Source of the DNA: Methylomicrobium sp. wino1
GTDB lineage: Bacteria > Pseudomonadota > Gammaproteobacteria > Methylococcales > Methylomonadaceae
Length of the DNA: 64,000 nucleotides
Direction of reading: 5' to 3'
Assembly (NCBI RefSeq): GCF_003932755.1
Contig: NZ_CP024202.1
Span: 4,992,497 to 5,056,496 of the forward strand
Each line of letters begins with the position of its first letter. Within the stretch, counting starts at the first letter, position 1. The notes below the pieces were generated by a model. That model was not told where the DNA came from. It saw only the letters and a list, made by a program, of their open reading frames with translations, and searched no databases. Made by a program: the position numbers and the translations under genes. Below, in pieces: positions 53,932-61,796 of this stretch.

Positions 53932-54645
53932 CTAGTGAGCTTTCAGTGCTTTCAATAGCTCTCCATCTGTTAGGAGTGCTGCCATTGCTTGACTAGCCAT
54001 GTCATTCAACACCAATGCAATCCTATCCTCATTAGTGATTAGTTTATTTTTGTCTTTCAGAGTAATAGATATCTTTGCATTAGCAGCTTCAGACGTAACC
54101 CTGATTTTATTTTTATAAAATACGTCACCTAAAAACAAATCAATTGCGCAGTCTGACTGCATTGGGGAATTAAACATCTTTTTTCGCTGCTTATCCGACA
54201 TTTTGGATAGAAAATAGGAAAATTCCATACTTCCCATATTTCCATTTTCGCCTATAGTTGCATGTGTATAGTCTCCGCAATAAGTTAATATCAAGGCGTC
54301 TGCGTCATATTTATTTAGCACAACCCCTTGGAGCTCAGAGTTTATTAGTGTGTTCATAGAATCTTGAAGCCATTTAATATTGTCTTTAGAGACCAAACTA
54401 AGCACCGTTCCATTTGCTGGAATGCGTCCTAAAGCACCTGATGGAGAATTAGAAACGAAGACTATTGGATAAAGCTTTATATCGTTATTTAAGAGATATT
54501 CTTTTAATTCCTGATAATTTTCGGAAGAAGTAATACCTTCTCTATAATATTCAGTACCAAACATGGCCACGTTAGTATTAATAGACGTGCAACCTACTAA
54601 CAAAATAGCGAATGCGGATATAAATAACAGCGTAAAATTTTCCAT
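53932..54645 (-). CDS. Lipoprotein of unknown function
   Basis: The 237-residue protein starts with a signal and lipobox (FAILLVGCTS, Cys19). The mature part has mixed alpha-beta character (NYQELKEYLLNNDIKLYPI, DADALILTYCGDYTHAT) and a C-terminal helix (AALLTDGELLKALKAH). I do not recognise the family. Base use is AT-richer than the neighbours, which suggests another origin. It ends 142 bp after the convergent small lipoprotein gene. Confidence 0.65.
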   Translation of the reverse strand: MENFTLLFISAFAILLVGCTSINTNVAMFGTEYYREGITSSENYQELKEYLLNNDIKLYPIVFVSNSPSGALGRIPANGTVLSLVSKDNIKWLQDSMNTLINSELQGVVLNKYDADALILTYCGDYTHATIGENGNMGSMEFSYFLSKMSDKQRKKMFNSPMQSDCAIDLFLGDVFYKNKIRVTSEAANAKISITLKDKNKLITNEDRIALVLNDMASQAMAALLTDGELLKALKAH

Positions 54646-54749
54646 TCTACCTCCTTGGTCGTGTTATCAAACTATTCAAAGGCTAACCTAATTATACATA
54701 ACTATCTAAGACGCTCCCAGTAAGCAAGCCCTTCAAACCTAATGACATA

Positions 54750-54896
54750 TTACTTTACCAGTTCCGCATCTACTTTCTGCAATACTTCCGGCTCAACTTC
54801 ATCGCCATCCGTGACCGCCTATCGCCTTTGCAAAGCATTTGGCCATGCTCTATACCATTCCCCTAGTAATTCATAAAGGGTAGCTAAATCAGTCAT
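54750..54896 (-). pseudogene. Short unknown frame with an in-frame amber codon
   Basis: An ATG with AAGG upstream begins MTDLATLYELLGEWYRAWPN and reaches TAG at codon 26 (54821-54819). The same frame continues as AVTDGDEVEPEVLQKVDAEL to TAA at 54750. Both halves look protein-like. It could be a 25-residue peptide gene or a broken 48-codon gene; the family is unknown. Confidence 0.4.
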
Positions 54897-54939
54897 GAGT
54901 GGCCTTAAAGGCTATCAATTGAATCACCGTGCATAACAT

Positions 54940-55137
54940 CTAATCATCAATCGCACGACTTAGGGCATAACCTGAATGACTGACAAGGTTGGTTAGCGTT
55001 TTTTCTGTATTGGGTGCCATATTTAAAAAACCGTGTTTAATTAATGCTCTCGCAGCCAATCCGCCAACAAAAGGAAACTTGGTGGCAAGGCCAATATAAA
55101 GCAAAGGCTTTCTATACTTGATTCGGCTGTGCCATAC
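54940..55137 (-). pseudogene. C-terminal fragment of an unknown protein
   Basis: An open frame without a good start reads WHSRIKYRKPLLYIGLATKF, then a hydrophobic PFVGGLAARALIKHGFLN and TNLVSHSGYALSRAIDD before TAG. It looks like the end of a small membrane-associated protein, perhaps cut from the gene at 55163-55696 by a frameshift. No family is known to me. Confidence 0.4.
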
Positions 55138-55162
55138 TCAACCAAGCTAGGCAAAGCCCCCG

Positions 55163-55696
55163 TTAAAAGTGCAGTCCGGACGCCACTAGCGGCCGGTGAA
55201 ACAAGATATGCTCACTATTGGTAAACAATAAATTACCTAGCATGATTTCGTGCCAATTCCATATAAGCCCTATTTGGCGTGGTATAGAGACCGGCACGAA
55301 TATTGATATGTATGTTGTTTCGTTTTGGTGAACAATAACATGGGGCCTAATTATTGCCTGCAAGACTGCGGGCATGGTTTCCGCGTAGCTGTACCCACTC
55401 GGGTAGGTGTCGAGTTCGTAAAAATACGCGCCGTTATGGGTGAAAATTTGAATCTCGACAATATCGCCGTAACAAGTACCAAATGCGTCGAGTTTTTCCT
55501 TTAGACCGGGCAAACCTTCGAGTATTACTATTTCCTGTCCTGCGGTCAGCAAAATAGGCATATAGCCGCATTTCGATTGCGCCCAACCAATAAGACCGCC
55601 CCAAACATAACCGCCCGGTGTCGGCTCCCAAAACATGGGCACGATGCTTAAGATTTCGTTAGCTGCCTGCGCTCTTTCGTCGGCTTCATTGAGCAT
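55163..55696 (-). CDS. Unknown island protein
   Basis: This 177-residue protein contains YVWGGLIGWAQSKCGYMPILL, a predicted alpha-beta segment (EIVILEGLPGLKEKLDAFG) and YISIFVPVSIPRQIGLIWNW near the end. No signal peptide or known domain is seen. It starts one base after the stop of the DUF5681 gene. The last codons lie beside a possible continuation in another frame (54940-55137), so the end may have been changed by a frameshift. Confidence 0.55.
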   Translation of the reverse strand: MLNEADERAQAANEILSIVPMFWEPTPGGYVWGGLIGWAQSKCGYMPILLTAGQEIVILEGLPGLKEKLDAFGTCYGDIVEIQIFTHNGAYFYELDTYPSGYSYAETMPAVLQAIIRPHVIVHQNETTYISIFVPVSIPRQIGLIWNWHEIMLGNLLFTNSEHILFHRPLVASGLHF

Positions 55697-55697
55697 C

Positions 55698-56093
55698 TTA
55701 ACGCACCTTCTCTAACGCTTCGATTCGCTTGGTCAGCTCGTCCAGCTCGGTCAGCTTGCCTTGGTCCGCCAGGGCTTTAATCAGCATCGCGCCAACGTCC
55801 GGGGGAATGCTTCCGGTTAAAGTCGCGCCAATGATATTGTTGCCGGTCTCGGTCATGGTGTTTCCGGCATCGATGGTGACAGGTAGGGCTTGAGGCTTGA
55901 GTGTCGGGCAAACACGGTCCAGCAATACCTTAGCGGCTTGTACGTCGCCATTGCGGGCTTGCACAATCAGTGAATTGATAATTTCCGGCATACTCTCGGC
56001 AATGGCCTTTTTAAGCTGTACGCTTGGGGTTTTACCGGGTGGCCTGCCGTTGGGGTTGCCGGACTGGCCGGGTTTGAAGCGGCTGACTGTCAT
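55698..56093 (-). CDS. DUF5681 protein
   Basis: The 131-residue protein begins with FKPGQSGNPNGRPPGKTPS, the DUF5681 motif found in phage and island proteins. Next is a helical part (LKKAIAESMPEIINSLIVQARNG-VQAAKVLLDRVCP), also seen near small terminase genes. The C-terminal helix (LTELDELTKRIEALEKVR) may form a coiled coil. The function of DUF5681 is not settled; it is a good marker of phage-like DNA. Confidence 0.75.
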   Translation of the reverse strand: MTVSRFKPGQSGNPNGRPPGKTPSVQLKKAIAESMPEIINSLIVQARNGDVQAAKVLLDRVCPTLKPQALPVTIDAGNTMTETGNNIIGATLTGSIPPDVGAMLIKALADQGKLTELDELTKRIEALEKVR

Positions 56094-56096
56094 TTG

Positions 56097-56288
56097 TTAA
56101 TCTCCTGCTTTATCACGGGGTTGAAGGGGTGACAGGACAAAAAAATAAGTATCCGGGTATTGTTCGGTCGGGCAATCCTTGCGCCAGCTTCCGTCACCGT
56201 TGGAATCGGCAACAATCATGGTTTGGACAGGCTTGTGGTTAAGCCCGGCTTTCTCTTCAAGCTTCTTGATTCGGGTTTCAATCGCCAT
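56097..56288 (-). CDS. Small unknown island protein
   Basis: The 63-residue protein begins AIETRIKKLEEKAGL, a short coiled coil typical of small phage proteins, followed by a loop-rich part ending LSPLQPRDKAGD. It overlaps the next upstream gene by 11 bases. Unknown function. Confidence 0.55.
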   Translation of the reverse strand: MAIETRIKKLEEKAGLNHKPVQTMIVADSNGDGSWRKDCPTEQYPDTYFFVLSPLQPRDKAGD

Positions 56289-56532
56289 ATGCTCGCCTCA
56301 TTTCGTGGTCACTATCGTAAAAGGTGCACTCGTCGAAGAAGCTTCTATCCACGGCATAAGGTCCGTTAGGTTCGCCCATGACCCAATCGAATAGCATGAC
56401 TACGAATCGCCCGTCCGGGACCGAGGAAATAAAGTAGCCTTGATATTTGATTTCATCATCTTCCCAATAGTGAAAGAAAAATAGTGGCTTGTCGGAACCT
56501 TTGCGGGGCTTATAGTTTAGGATTTTTTCCAT
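56278..56532 (-). CDS. Small unknown island protein
   Basis: The 84-residue protein (KPLFFFHYWEDDEIKYQGYF, SVPDGRFVVMLFDWVMGEPN) is rich in aromatic and acidic residues and ends YDSDHEMRRAYGD. It lies four bases after the 56537-56818 frame and overlaps the gene after it. No family is recognised. Tight packing supports a real gene. Confidence 0.55.
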   Translation of the reverse strand: MEKILNYKPRKGSDKPLFFFHYWEDDEIKYQGYFISSVPDGRFVVMLFDWVMGEPNGPYAVDRSFFDECTFYDSDHEMRRAYGD

Positions 56533-56536
56533 GGCG

Positions 56537-56818
56537 TTATCGTTCCGGTTTCTGGGTCAAAGTAGATGATGAAAAGCTGTTAAAACAGCGCAACTTTTCG
56601 GCGTTTTTTTTGGAGTAAAAGTTGCACTGTTTTTCGGGTGTCGTTGCGTTGCCGTTGCACTGGGTGTTGCGCTCCAATACCGCGCCCGCTAAGGCTTTCA
56701 GGCTGCCAGTTGCGTTATCAGTTGCGCTGCGTGTTGCGGCAAAACCTTCAAAGTTGCGCGTTGCGTTGCCATAGGGGCGCAACATGCAACTTTTTGCATT
56801 TTCCCGAGGATTATCCAT
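56537..56818 (-). CDS. Small unknown frame after the ATPase gene
   Basis: The 93-residue frame overlaps the end of the ATPase gene by eight bases. It is rich in Asn, Thr and Ser and repeats ATRNFEGFAATRSATDNATG-like pieces, without predicted structure. The DNA shows repeated TTGCGTTGC-like units. It may be a low-complexity protein or a non-coding repeat that happens to be open. Confidence 0.35.
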   Translation of the reverse strand: MDNPRENAKSCMLRPYGNATRNFEGFAATRSATDNATGSLKALAGAVLERNTQCNGNATTPEKQCNFYSKKNAEKLRCFNSFSSSTLTQKPER

Positions 56819-57866
56819 CGATATCGGCCCTTATTTTCGAAGGAAAAGAAGTGCTTTTTTTGCCCATTTTTTCCAACAATGAACCGTCTTCTTTTGCCTT
56901 TTTGATGTGCCGACATACGGTTGACTTATTTATCCCTAATTCGGCCGCGACCTCGGATTGGCGCAAGCCTAGATTTGTCAGCTCAATAATTTGCTCAAGC
57001 GTTGACTCGCTAGAATCTTGAGTAGCCCACACTTGCCGCCCGTGCTCATCGTTTCTTAACCAAGCCTCAAACGATTGCGAATCTTTCCCGGTCAAATGAC
57101 GCGCTTTTTTGAAGTTAACGATAAATCGTGCGCCTTGGTCTGGTTCGTAATCTGTTGGCCTTTTCAGTTCAAGCACTACGTCAAGGATGTCTTCTCGCTT
57201 CGACGTGCCGCGCTGCTCGCCGTTTTTGCCGGCATGATGTACGAATATGACGCACTTTCCTAATGACCGCATGCGTAGCGCCCATTCGCTCAGAGTTATC
57301 CAGCTTTCGGCCTCATTCTCTCGACCGGACCGGCAAAGACACGATAAATTATCGACAATGATAATTTCAGCCTCTTGGCATGCGTCCTCTATAGTTTCTT
57401 GTCCCTCGATCGTCGAAAGGTCCGGCATTTTTCCGGCGTTCATATCGATGGTGATAATTTTTAGATAATCGGGGTCCGGCTTTAATTCGCATGCGGCGTC
57501 GATTGCCGCTAGGCGATCCTGTAATGATTCGCCCGGCATTTCTCCATCAATCAAAAGTGTTTTGAATGGTCGGGATGCTTTCCAGTTCCAAAACCGGCCC
57601 CCTGCCGCCGCCGCATAACCGATACCTAGTGATGCGTGCGTCTTACCAATGCCCCGCATAGCGAAAATCATATTGAGGCTACTTTTTGTAAAGACCGGTG
57701 ACAAAATATGCTCACGGACCGGAAATTTATAGCTTAACAAGGCTGACAAATTGACTGGCTTTATTGGTTCCGGTTTTTCTTGTGTGTTTTTTTTCATGAT
57801 CGCCGGGTCAATCTTCATCTTGTAAAGACCTGGCTCGACAGCCTCAAGATTATCCTCATAGCTCAT
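56811..57866 (-). CDS. AAA ATPase (RepA/AAA_25 type) with C-terminal helix-turn-helix
   Basis: The 351-residue protein has a RecA-like ATPase domain with MRGIGKTHASLG (Walker A, about residues 70-81), LLIDGEMPGESLQDRL, IIIVDNLSCL (Walker B, 168-177) and VIFVHHAGKNGEQRGTSKRE. This is the pattern of RepA-type hexameric helicases of plasmids and islands. The end (TNLGLRQSEVAAELGINKST-VCRHIKKA) is a helix-turn-helix. It probably drives replication or stable upkeep of the excised island. Its start overlaps the upstream gene (ATGA). Confidence 0.85.
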   Translation of the reverse strand: MSYEDNLEAVEPGLYKMKIDPAIMKKNTQEKPEPIKPVNLSALLSYKFPVREHILSPVFTKSSLNMIFAMRGIGKTHASLGIGYAAAAGGRFWNWKASRPFKTLLIDGEMPGESLQDRLAAIDAACELKPDPDYLKIITIDMNAGKMPDLSTIEGQETIEDACQEAEIIIVDNLSCLCRSGRENEAESWITLSEWALRMRSLGKCVIFVHHAGKNGEQRGTSKREDILDVVLELKRPTDYEPDQGARFIVNFKKARHLTGKDSQSFEAWLRNDEHGRQVWATQDSSESTLEQIIELTNLGLRQSEVAAELGINKSTVCRHIKKAKEDGSLLEKMGKKSTSFPSKIRADIDG

Positions 57867-58303
57867 GCTGCGGCCTCCATGCTTAAATCAGGCTCGATAA
57901 CGATAAGCGGCCTATTCGTGTCCAATAGCAAAACCTTGATTGCTCCGAACTCGAGTAACATTTTCGTCAGTTTAAAAAGTGTTTCTTGCGGCTCAGGTTC
58001 GCCGCACGACCATATTTGACAGTAACGGCCCGAAACCGGCCAATGATAAGCCGCTGGGTCATCTTCGGGTGGAAGTACGAGCTTTGGCGTTTTGACCTGC
58101 CATGTGACGCGATTGGCGGATTGCCAGGCGCGTGAGCCGGTGCAGATAACAACCTCATCCTTTTTAAATTTGCCCATGCTGTTAGCGTACGGCGGCAATT
58201 TCTTTTTCATAATTGCCCTCCTGTTTTGCTGCTTTAATCGATTTTCTTGGCCGAGCAATTCATCCTCATAGATGCTCAAGGCAATATCCTCATAGCTGCT
58301 CAT
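57863..58303 (-). CDS. Unknown island protein before the ATPase
   Basis: The 146-residue protein (from ATG at 58303) begins SSYEDIALSIYEDELLGQEN, then a basic stretch (KQQNRRAIMKKKLPPYANS) and a C-terminal alpha-beta part (LLEFGAIKVLLLDTNRPLIVIE). Both ends overlap neighbours by four bases, so it is translated in a chain with them. A role with the ATPase in replication is inferred from coupling alone. Confidence 0.6.
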   Translation of the reverse strand: MSSYEDIALSIYEDELLGQENRLKQQNRRAIMKKKLPPYANSMGKFKKDEVVICTGSRAWQSANRVTWQVKTPKLVLPPEDDPAAYHWPVSGRYCQIWSCGEPEPQETLFKLTKMLLEFGAIKVLLLDTNRPLIVIEPDLSMEAAA

Positions 58304-58452
58304 GACAACCCCCCGGCAATCTGCAGCCATATGACAAGCCGGATAAATTCGGCCTTTACATGGTCGGCTGATTTGGTAAACTGAGCGCGCAAATAATTTA
58401 TTTGAGCCGCTTCCCGGTGCTGTCCGGTGGCGGCTTTTCTTTGTCTGGTCAT
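58300..58452 (-). CDS. 50-residue protein in the island operon
   Basis: A short frame (MTRQRKAATGQHREAAQINY, then LRAQFTKSADHVKAEFIRLV, end in a hydrophobic VIWLQIAGGLS) has a clear ribosome binding site (AGGAGG, eight bases before the ATG). It ends in an ATGA overlap with the next gene. The spacing fits an authentic operon member that automated gene calling could miss. The N-terminus is basic. Function unknown. Confidence 0.6.
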   Translation of the reverse strand: MTRQRKAATGQHREAAQINYLRAQFTKSADHVKAEFIRLVIWLQIAGGLS

Positions 58453-58456
58453 TGGC

Positions 58457-58651
58457 TTAGCCTCCTTGCCACTGAGAGTCTATCCAGTTGAAAAAAACAT
58501 CGGGCTTAATCAAAACACGACGCCCGAGCCGAACAATTGCGCCGGATTGAGCTAACCCGTTTGAGTTGGCATTGAATATAAGTGAGCGCATAGCGCCCTC
58601 GGAAAACGCTGTATTTTCTTCGCAGAATTGCTTAACTGTTTGATATTGCAT
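58457..58651 (-). CDS. AlpA-like excisionase/regulator
   Basis: The 64-residue protein (MQYQTVKQFCEENTAFSEGA, then NGLAQSGAIVRLGRRVLIKP and FFNWIDSQ) matches the HTH_17/AlpA class of winged-helix proteins. These bind island DNA and act as recombination directionality factors or activators of integrase. It starts at the ATG at 58651. It lies between the integrase side and the replication genes, the usual place. Intact. Confidence 0.78.
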   Translation of the reverse strand: MQYQTVKQFCEENTAFSEGAMRSLIFNANSNGLAQSGAIVRLGRRVLIKPDVFFNWIDSQWQGG

Positions 58652-58885
58652 AAGTAATGCCCCGCTTGTTGTTGAAGTTCGGTGACATTTTTGGAGTTTT
58701 GGTGGCTCTTGCATAGTGAGCTAAATTGACTGATTAACCCCCGCAAAAAAACTAATTATTAAGCAAAATCAATATTTTACAGAATGTTTTTAGGTAGAAA
58801 AAAAAGAATAACACCAACCCAACCGCGAAGGCGGGTTAGCGTTTATTGTTGAATGGAATCAATGTGTTAAATGGTGTTTGTTGGC

Positions 58886-59341
58886 TTAATCGTCATCGGC
58901 CTCAATTGCGCCGTCCAGGTCAAGCGTTATCTCTCTAGCCCAGGCCCTAATCCTTGCATCTTCTCCGTAAGTATCATAAAGCCGTTGAATCTCTTTCTTG
59001 TCGGTCGGCAAGCCGTATTTGCCGCCAAGGTTTTCGGCTATCCAGGTCCATGACCTGTCATCGTCTTTGGCCTCTACAATCATTTCTACGCGGTTTAAAT
59101 TAAAGTCGTGCGGATGGCCTTCACTGCCCTTAAGTTTGTGTGTTTTGAAGGCTTGTGCAAGCGTCATGCCGGGGTTTTTGTCGTGCTCCTTAATCACGTC
59201 TAGCAATAACTTGATGCTATCCCTTGATAGCGGGGACTCGTGAAAGGGCAGCTTAGACCAGCGGCCAAGGACTGCTTTGGTCTCTGCTATCAATTCCTTT
59301 TGCTTATCTATTTCAAGCTGTCGTTTAGTCTTTCTTGCCAT
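58886..59341 (-). CDS. Unknown island protein next to the integrase
   Basis: The 151-residue protein is mainly helical and highly charged (RKTKRQLEIDKQKELIAETK, LLLDVIKEHDKNPGMTLAQAF, ENLGGKYGLPTDKKEIQRLYD). It starts at the integrase stop codon (one-base overlap), so it is co-translated with it. No family recognised; similar small genes after integrases often aid control of excision. Confidence 0.6.
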   Translation of the reverse strand: MARKTKRQLEIDKQKELIAETKAVLGRWSKLPFHESPLSRDSIKLLLDVIKEHDKNPGMTLAQAFKTHKLKGSEGHPHDFNLNRVEMIVEAKDDDRSWTWIAENLGGKYGLPTDKKEIQRLYDTYGEDARIRAWAREITLDLDGAIEADDD

Positions 59342-60408
59342 TACACGCCCCCGAATATCTTGGCGTTCATGCTGGCCACCACGTTAGAAACGTGACCATC
59401 GGACAAATGAGCGTAACGTTTCACCATGGCAAGGGTTTTATGTCCCAATACTTCGGCAATTTCAGCCAAGCTAGCGCCGTTCATGGCTAGATAACTGGCG
59501 GTGCAGTGTCTTAGGTCATGCCAATGAAAATTGGCGATTTCAGCGCGTTTAAGTGCGGTTTCAAACGGCTTTCTAAGGTCAATGGGCTTGTCCTTGTGGA
59601 CCTTGCCGGGGAACAGTAATTGCGTATCAAGCCACCTTACTTTGGCGTGTTCCTTCAATAACGCCAGGGCATGACCGGTTAAGGGAACTCTGCGCCGTTC
59701 GCCGTTTTTGGTTTCGTGCAGGATGATGAATCCGTCTTTAAGGTTCACGTCAGCCCATTTAAGGCCCATGAGTTCACCTTGACGCATTCCCGTGGACAAG
59801 GCCAGAATGACGCAAAGATACAGCCAATCGTTTTGGGATTCTTGGCAAGCCTTAAGCAATCGCTCGCGTTCGGCATCATCCAGGAAACGGACACGGCCAC
59901 GGGGTTCTTTGGGTTTCTTGACTTTACGAATCGGCGAATCTTCGAGCCATTGCCATTCATTCACGGCCACGTTGAAGGCATGGGACAAAGCCGCCATATA
60001 ACGGACCACGGTAGCCGGGGTTCTAATTTTTCCCTTGGCGTTGGTCTCGGTCATCAGTTTGTCGCGGCATTGAGTTATTAGCGCCGGGGTAATGTCCGCC
60101 AAGGCATAATTGCCGATTTCAGACTTGAACCAATTGAGTTGGTTAGACTGGTCTATCAGTTGCTTGGGCTTGGTCGGCAATACGTCTTTAATATAGCGGT
60201 TCACAAGGTCGGCTAAGGTGTGCTTTTTGGCTTCGGCGGTTTTGAAGTGTCGGCCTTCTCTGATTGCTGATTCCGTTGCAGCGGCCCATTTTTTGGCATC
60301 GGTCAAGCGGGTGAAGGTGGCCGATTGGACCGGGTGACCTTTTAAACGGACCTTAACCCGGTAAGTTGTTTTGCCGTTCTGGTCGGTGCGTGTTTCGATG
60401 GTTGCCAT
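59341..60408 (-). CDS. int: Tyrosine integrase of the island
   Basis: The 355-residue protein (ATG at 60408) is a phage-type tyrosine recombinase. An N-terminal arm-binding domain (GKTTYRVKVRLKGHP) and a SAM-like core-binding domain (LADLVNRYIKDVLP) precede the catalytic domain with Arg209 (GMRQGEL), His297-x-x-Arg300 (HWHDLRH), His323 (LGHKT) and the nucleophile Tyr332 (VKRYAHLS). All catalytic residues are present. The gene lies about 0.4 kb from the tRNA-Thr gene, whose 3' end it must recognise. Confidence 0.95.
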   Translation of the reverse strand: MATIETRTDQNGKTTYRVKVRLKGHPVQSATFTRLTDAKKWAAATESAIREGRHFKTAEAKKHTLADLVNRYIKDVLPTKPKQLIDQSNQLNWFKSEIGNYALADITPALITQCRDKLMTETNAKGKIRTPATVVRYMAALSHAFNVAVNEWQWLEDSPIRKVKKPKEPRGRVRFLDDAERERLLKACQESQNDWLYLCVILALSTGMRQGELMGLKWADVNLKDGFIILHETKNGERRRVPLTGHALALLKEHAKVRWLDTQLLFPGKVHKDKPIDLRKPFETALKRAEIANFHWHDLRHCTASYLAMNGASLAEIAEVLGHKTLAMVKRYAHLSDGHVSNVVASMNAKIFGGV

Positions 60409-60429
60409 ATTGCCTCCCAAGGGTAGCAA

Positions 60430-60822
60430 TCGGCGGTATAATTAATCTAGCCATTGCTTAACCCGGTTCGTTAAGTGGTGGTTAGGGCTTTGTTGTGCTG
60501 GTAACACTTCAAGGCCCGATTTCAAAAGTCAAGCACAATTTACAACAAAGCCTAACAATTGGCAATCATCGGATACTTAATCCGCCGACCTATTCACTCA
60601 ACTAATTGTTATTCAAAGACAATAGTTTTTATTTATCCGTTATGGGACAGTCACGGGACACCCAGCAGAAAAAAGGCGATTGATTGACTCATTTTTGGTC
60701 AATTTTGAGGGATAGGCTTTGCTGGTTTTTGGTGAATTGTTGCCGTGGTTTATTTGGAAGTGTCCCATGAGTGTCCCACGGGCAATAAAAAAGGCCTTCG
60801 ATTTCTCGTAAGGCCTTGTTTT
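60430..60822. other. Integrase upstream region with attachment and arm sites
   Basis: No gene. It has an inverted arm-like motif at 60641-60661 and a direct one at 60758-60780, plus AT-rich DNA suited to bending. The tRNA terminator lies at its right end. Confidence 0.6.
60786..60815 (-). terminator. Terminator of the tRNA-Thr gene
   Basis: AAGGCCTTACGAGAAATCGA pairs as a stem with AAGGCCTT and is followed by TTTT on the minus strand, 10 bp after the tRNA. It lies inside the island, so it came with the element. Confidence 0.75.
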
Positions 60823-60825
60823 ATT

Positions 60826-60901
60826 TGGAGCTGGTGATGGGACTCGAACCCGCGACCGGCTGATTACAAATCAGCTGCTCTACCAACTGAGCTACACCAG
60901 C
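60826..60901 (-). tRNA. tRNA-Thr (anticodon TGT)
   Basis: The 76-nt gene folds fully: acceptor GCTGGTG...CACCAGC, D arm GCTCAGTTGGTAGAGC, anticodon arm CTGATTTGTAATCAG and T arm CGCGGGTTCGAGTCCCAT, with encoded CCA. Its 3' 47 bases are duplicated at 53284 and, with one change, at 50119, so it has served as integration site at least twice. The gene was restored intact by each insertion. Confidence 0.97.
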
Positions 60902-60965
60902 AAAGAAGCCGAAATTATACAGAACATTTTTTCCGCTGCAAGTATTTTTTATTTTTCTTTATTAT

Positions 60966-61793
60966 TTATGGATCATTTGAACATGTATCCGGCACCCAAG
61001 CACTTGTTTTACCGGTCATATGATAGGCCGCCAATCCTAGCCATTCTCGGACGGCATAAGTCAATTGTTCTAAATTTTCGCCGAACGCAAAACCGAGGCT
61101 TGTCGACTCGCCCGGCACTGTCCAGTGATCGACCGGATACGGAATGACCGGCCAACCGACTCGACAAAATACGCCTACTGCTCTTGGCATATGCGAAGCG
61201 CTGGTGATTAATAACCATTTTTCACCTTTTTTGGGCTTTACCCATTCTTTGCCCAGTAAGGCATTTTCGTAGGTGTTTCTTGAACGCCGTTCGAATTGAA
61301 TTGTCCCGGTATCGAAACCTTGCTGCTCGAAAAGCCGGGCGGCCACATCGGCTTCCTGAAAATGCTTATCCAGCTTGCTACCCAATCCTCCGGTAAAGAC
61401 TAATCTTGCGTCAGGATATTTTCTAGCCATCTGCATGAAGGTCAGCGCACGTTCCGAATAGGCTTTTAGCTCGACCTGTTGCCAGGCATAGCTGGCGTCG
61501 ATTTTTTCGGCGCCGGCTAACATGATGATGCCGTCTAATTGCTCAGGCAGCGGCGGGTTCGCCGGAAATTTCGTTTCCAATGGAAGCAGCAACCAACTAC
61601 CGACCGGCAATAAAGCAATCACCCAGCATAATAAAACCAAAACACTGAATCCATAAAGCGCTATTTGTTGGTAGCCCGACCAAAATAACCCGCAAACCAG
61701 AGTCAGTAAAATCAACAACAAATGATCCGGAGCAAATAAGGCCCAAACCGGTTTCGACACCCAATAAAAGACCGAATCCATCGTCTTAAGCAC
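60966..61793 (-). CDS. YdcF/ElyC-family (DUF218) membrane protein
   Basis: The 275-residue protein has two N-terminal membrane helices (LLLILLTLVCGLFWSGYQ; ALYGFSVLVLLCWVIALLP), then the DUF218 domain (DGIIMLAGAE, RLVFTGGLGSKLD, RRSRNTYENALLGKEW, WLLITSASHMPRA). ElyC of E. coli affects envelope and lipid-carrier metabolism; others are poorly known. It follows ubiA with a three-base gap and is co-transcribed with it. Confidence 0.9.
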   Translation of the reverse strand: MLKTMDSVFYWVSKPVWALFAPDHLLLILLTLVCGLFWSGYQQIALYGFSVLVLLCWVIALLPVGSWLLLPLETKFPANPPLPEQLDGIIMLAGAEKIDASYAWQQVELKAYSERALTFMQMARKYPDARLVFTGGLGSKLDKHFQEADVAARLFEQQGFDTGTIQFERRSRNTYENALLGKEWVKPKKGEKWLLITSASHMPRAVGVFCRVGWPVIPYPVDHWTVPGESTSLGFAFGENLEQLTYAVREWLGLAAYHMTGKTSAWVPDTCSNDP

Positions 61794-61796
61794 CGG

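Larger units (their letters stand above)
53284..60873. mobile_element. Integrative island at tRNA-Thr (about 7.5 kb)
   Basis: A perfect 50-bp direct repeat of the tRNA 3' end bounds the element, and an integrase lies next to the tRNA. The motif GTGTCCCATGAGTGTCCCA occurs near both ends (53447-53471, 60758-60780) and inverted at 60641-60661, as integrase arm sites. Apart from two lipoproteins, nearly all genes run toward the left end. There is no capsid, tail or conjugation gene, so it may be a satellite-type or plasmid-derived element. Confidence 0.85.
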
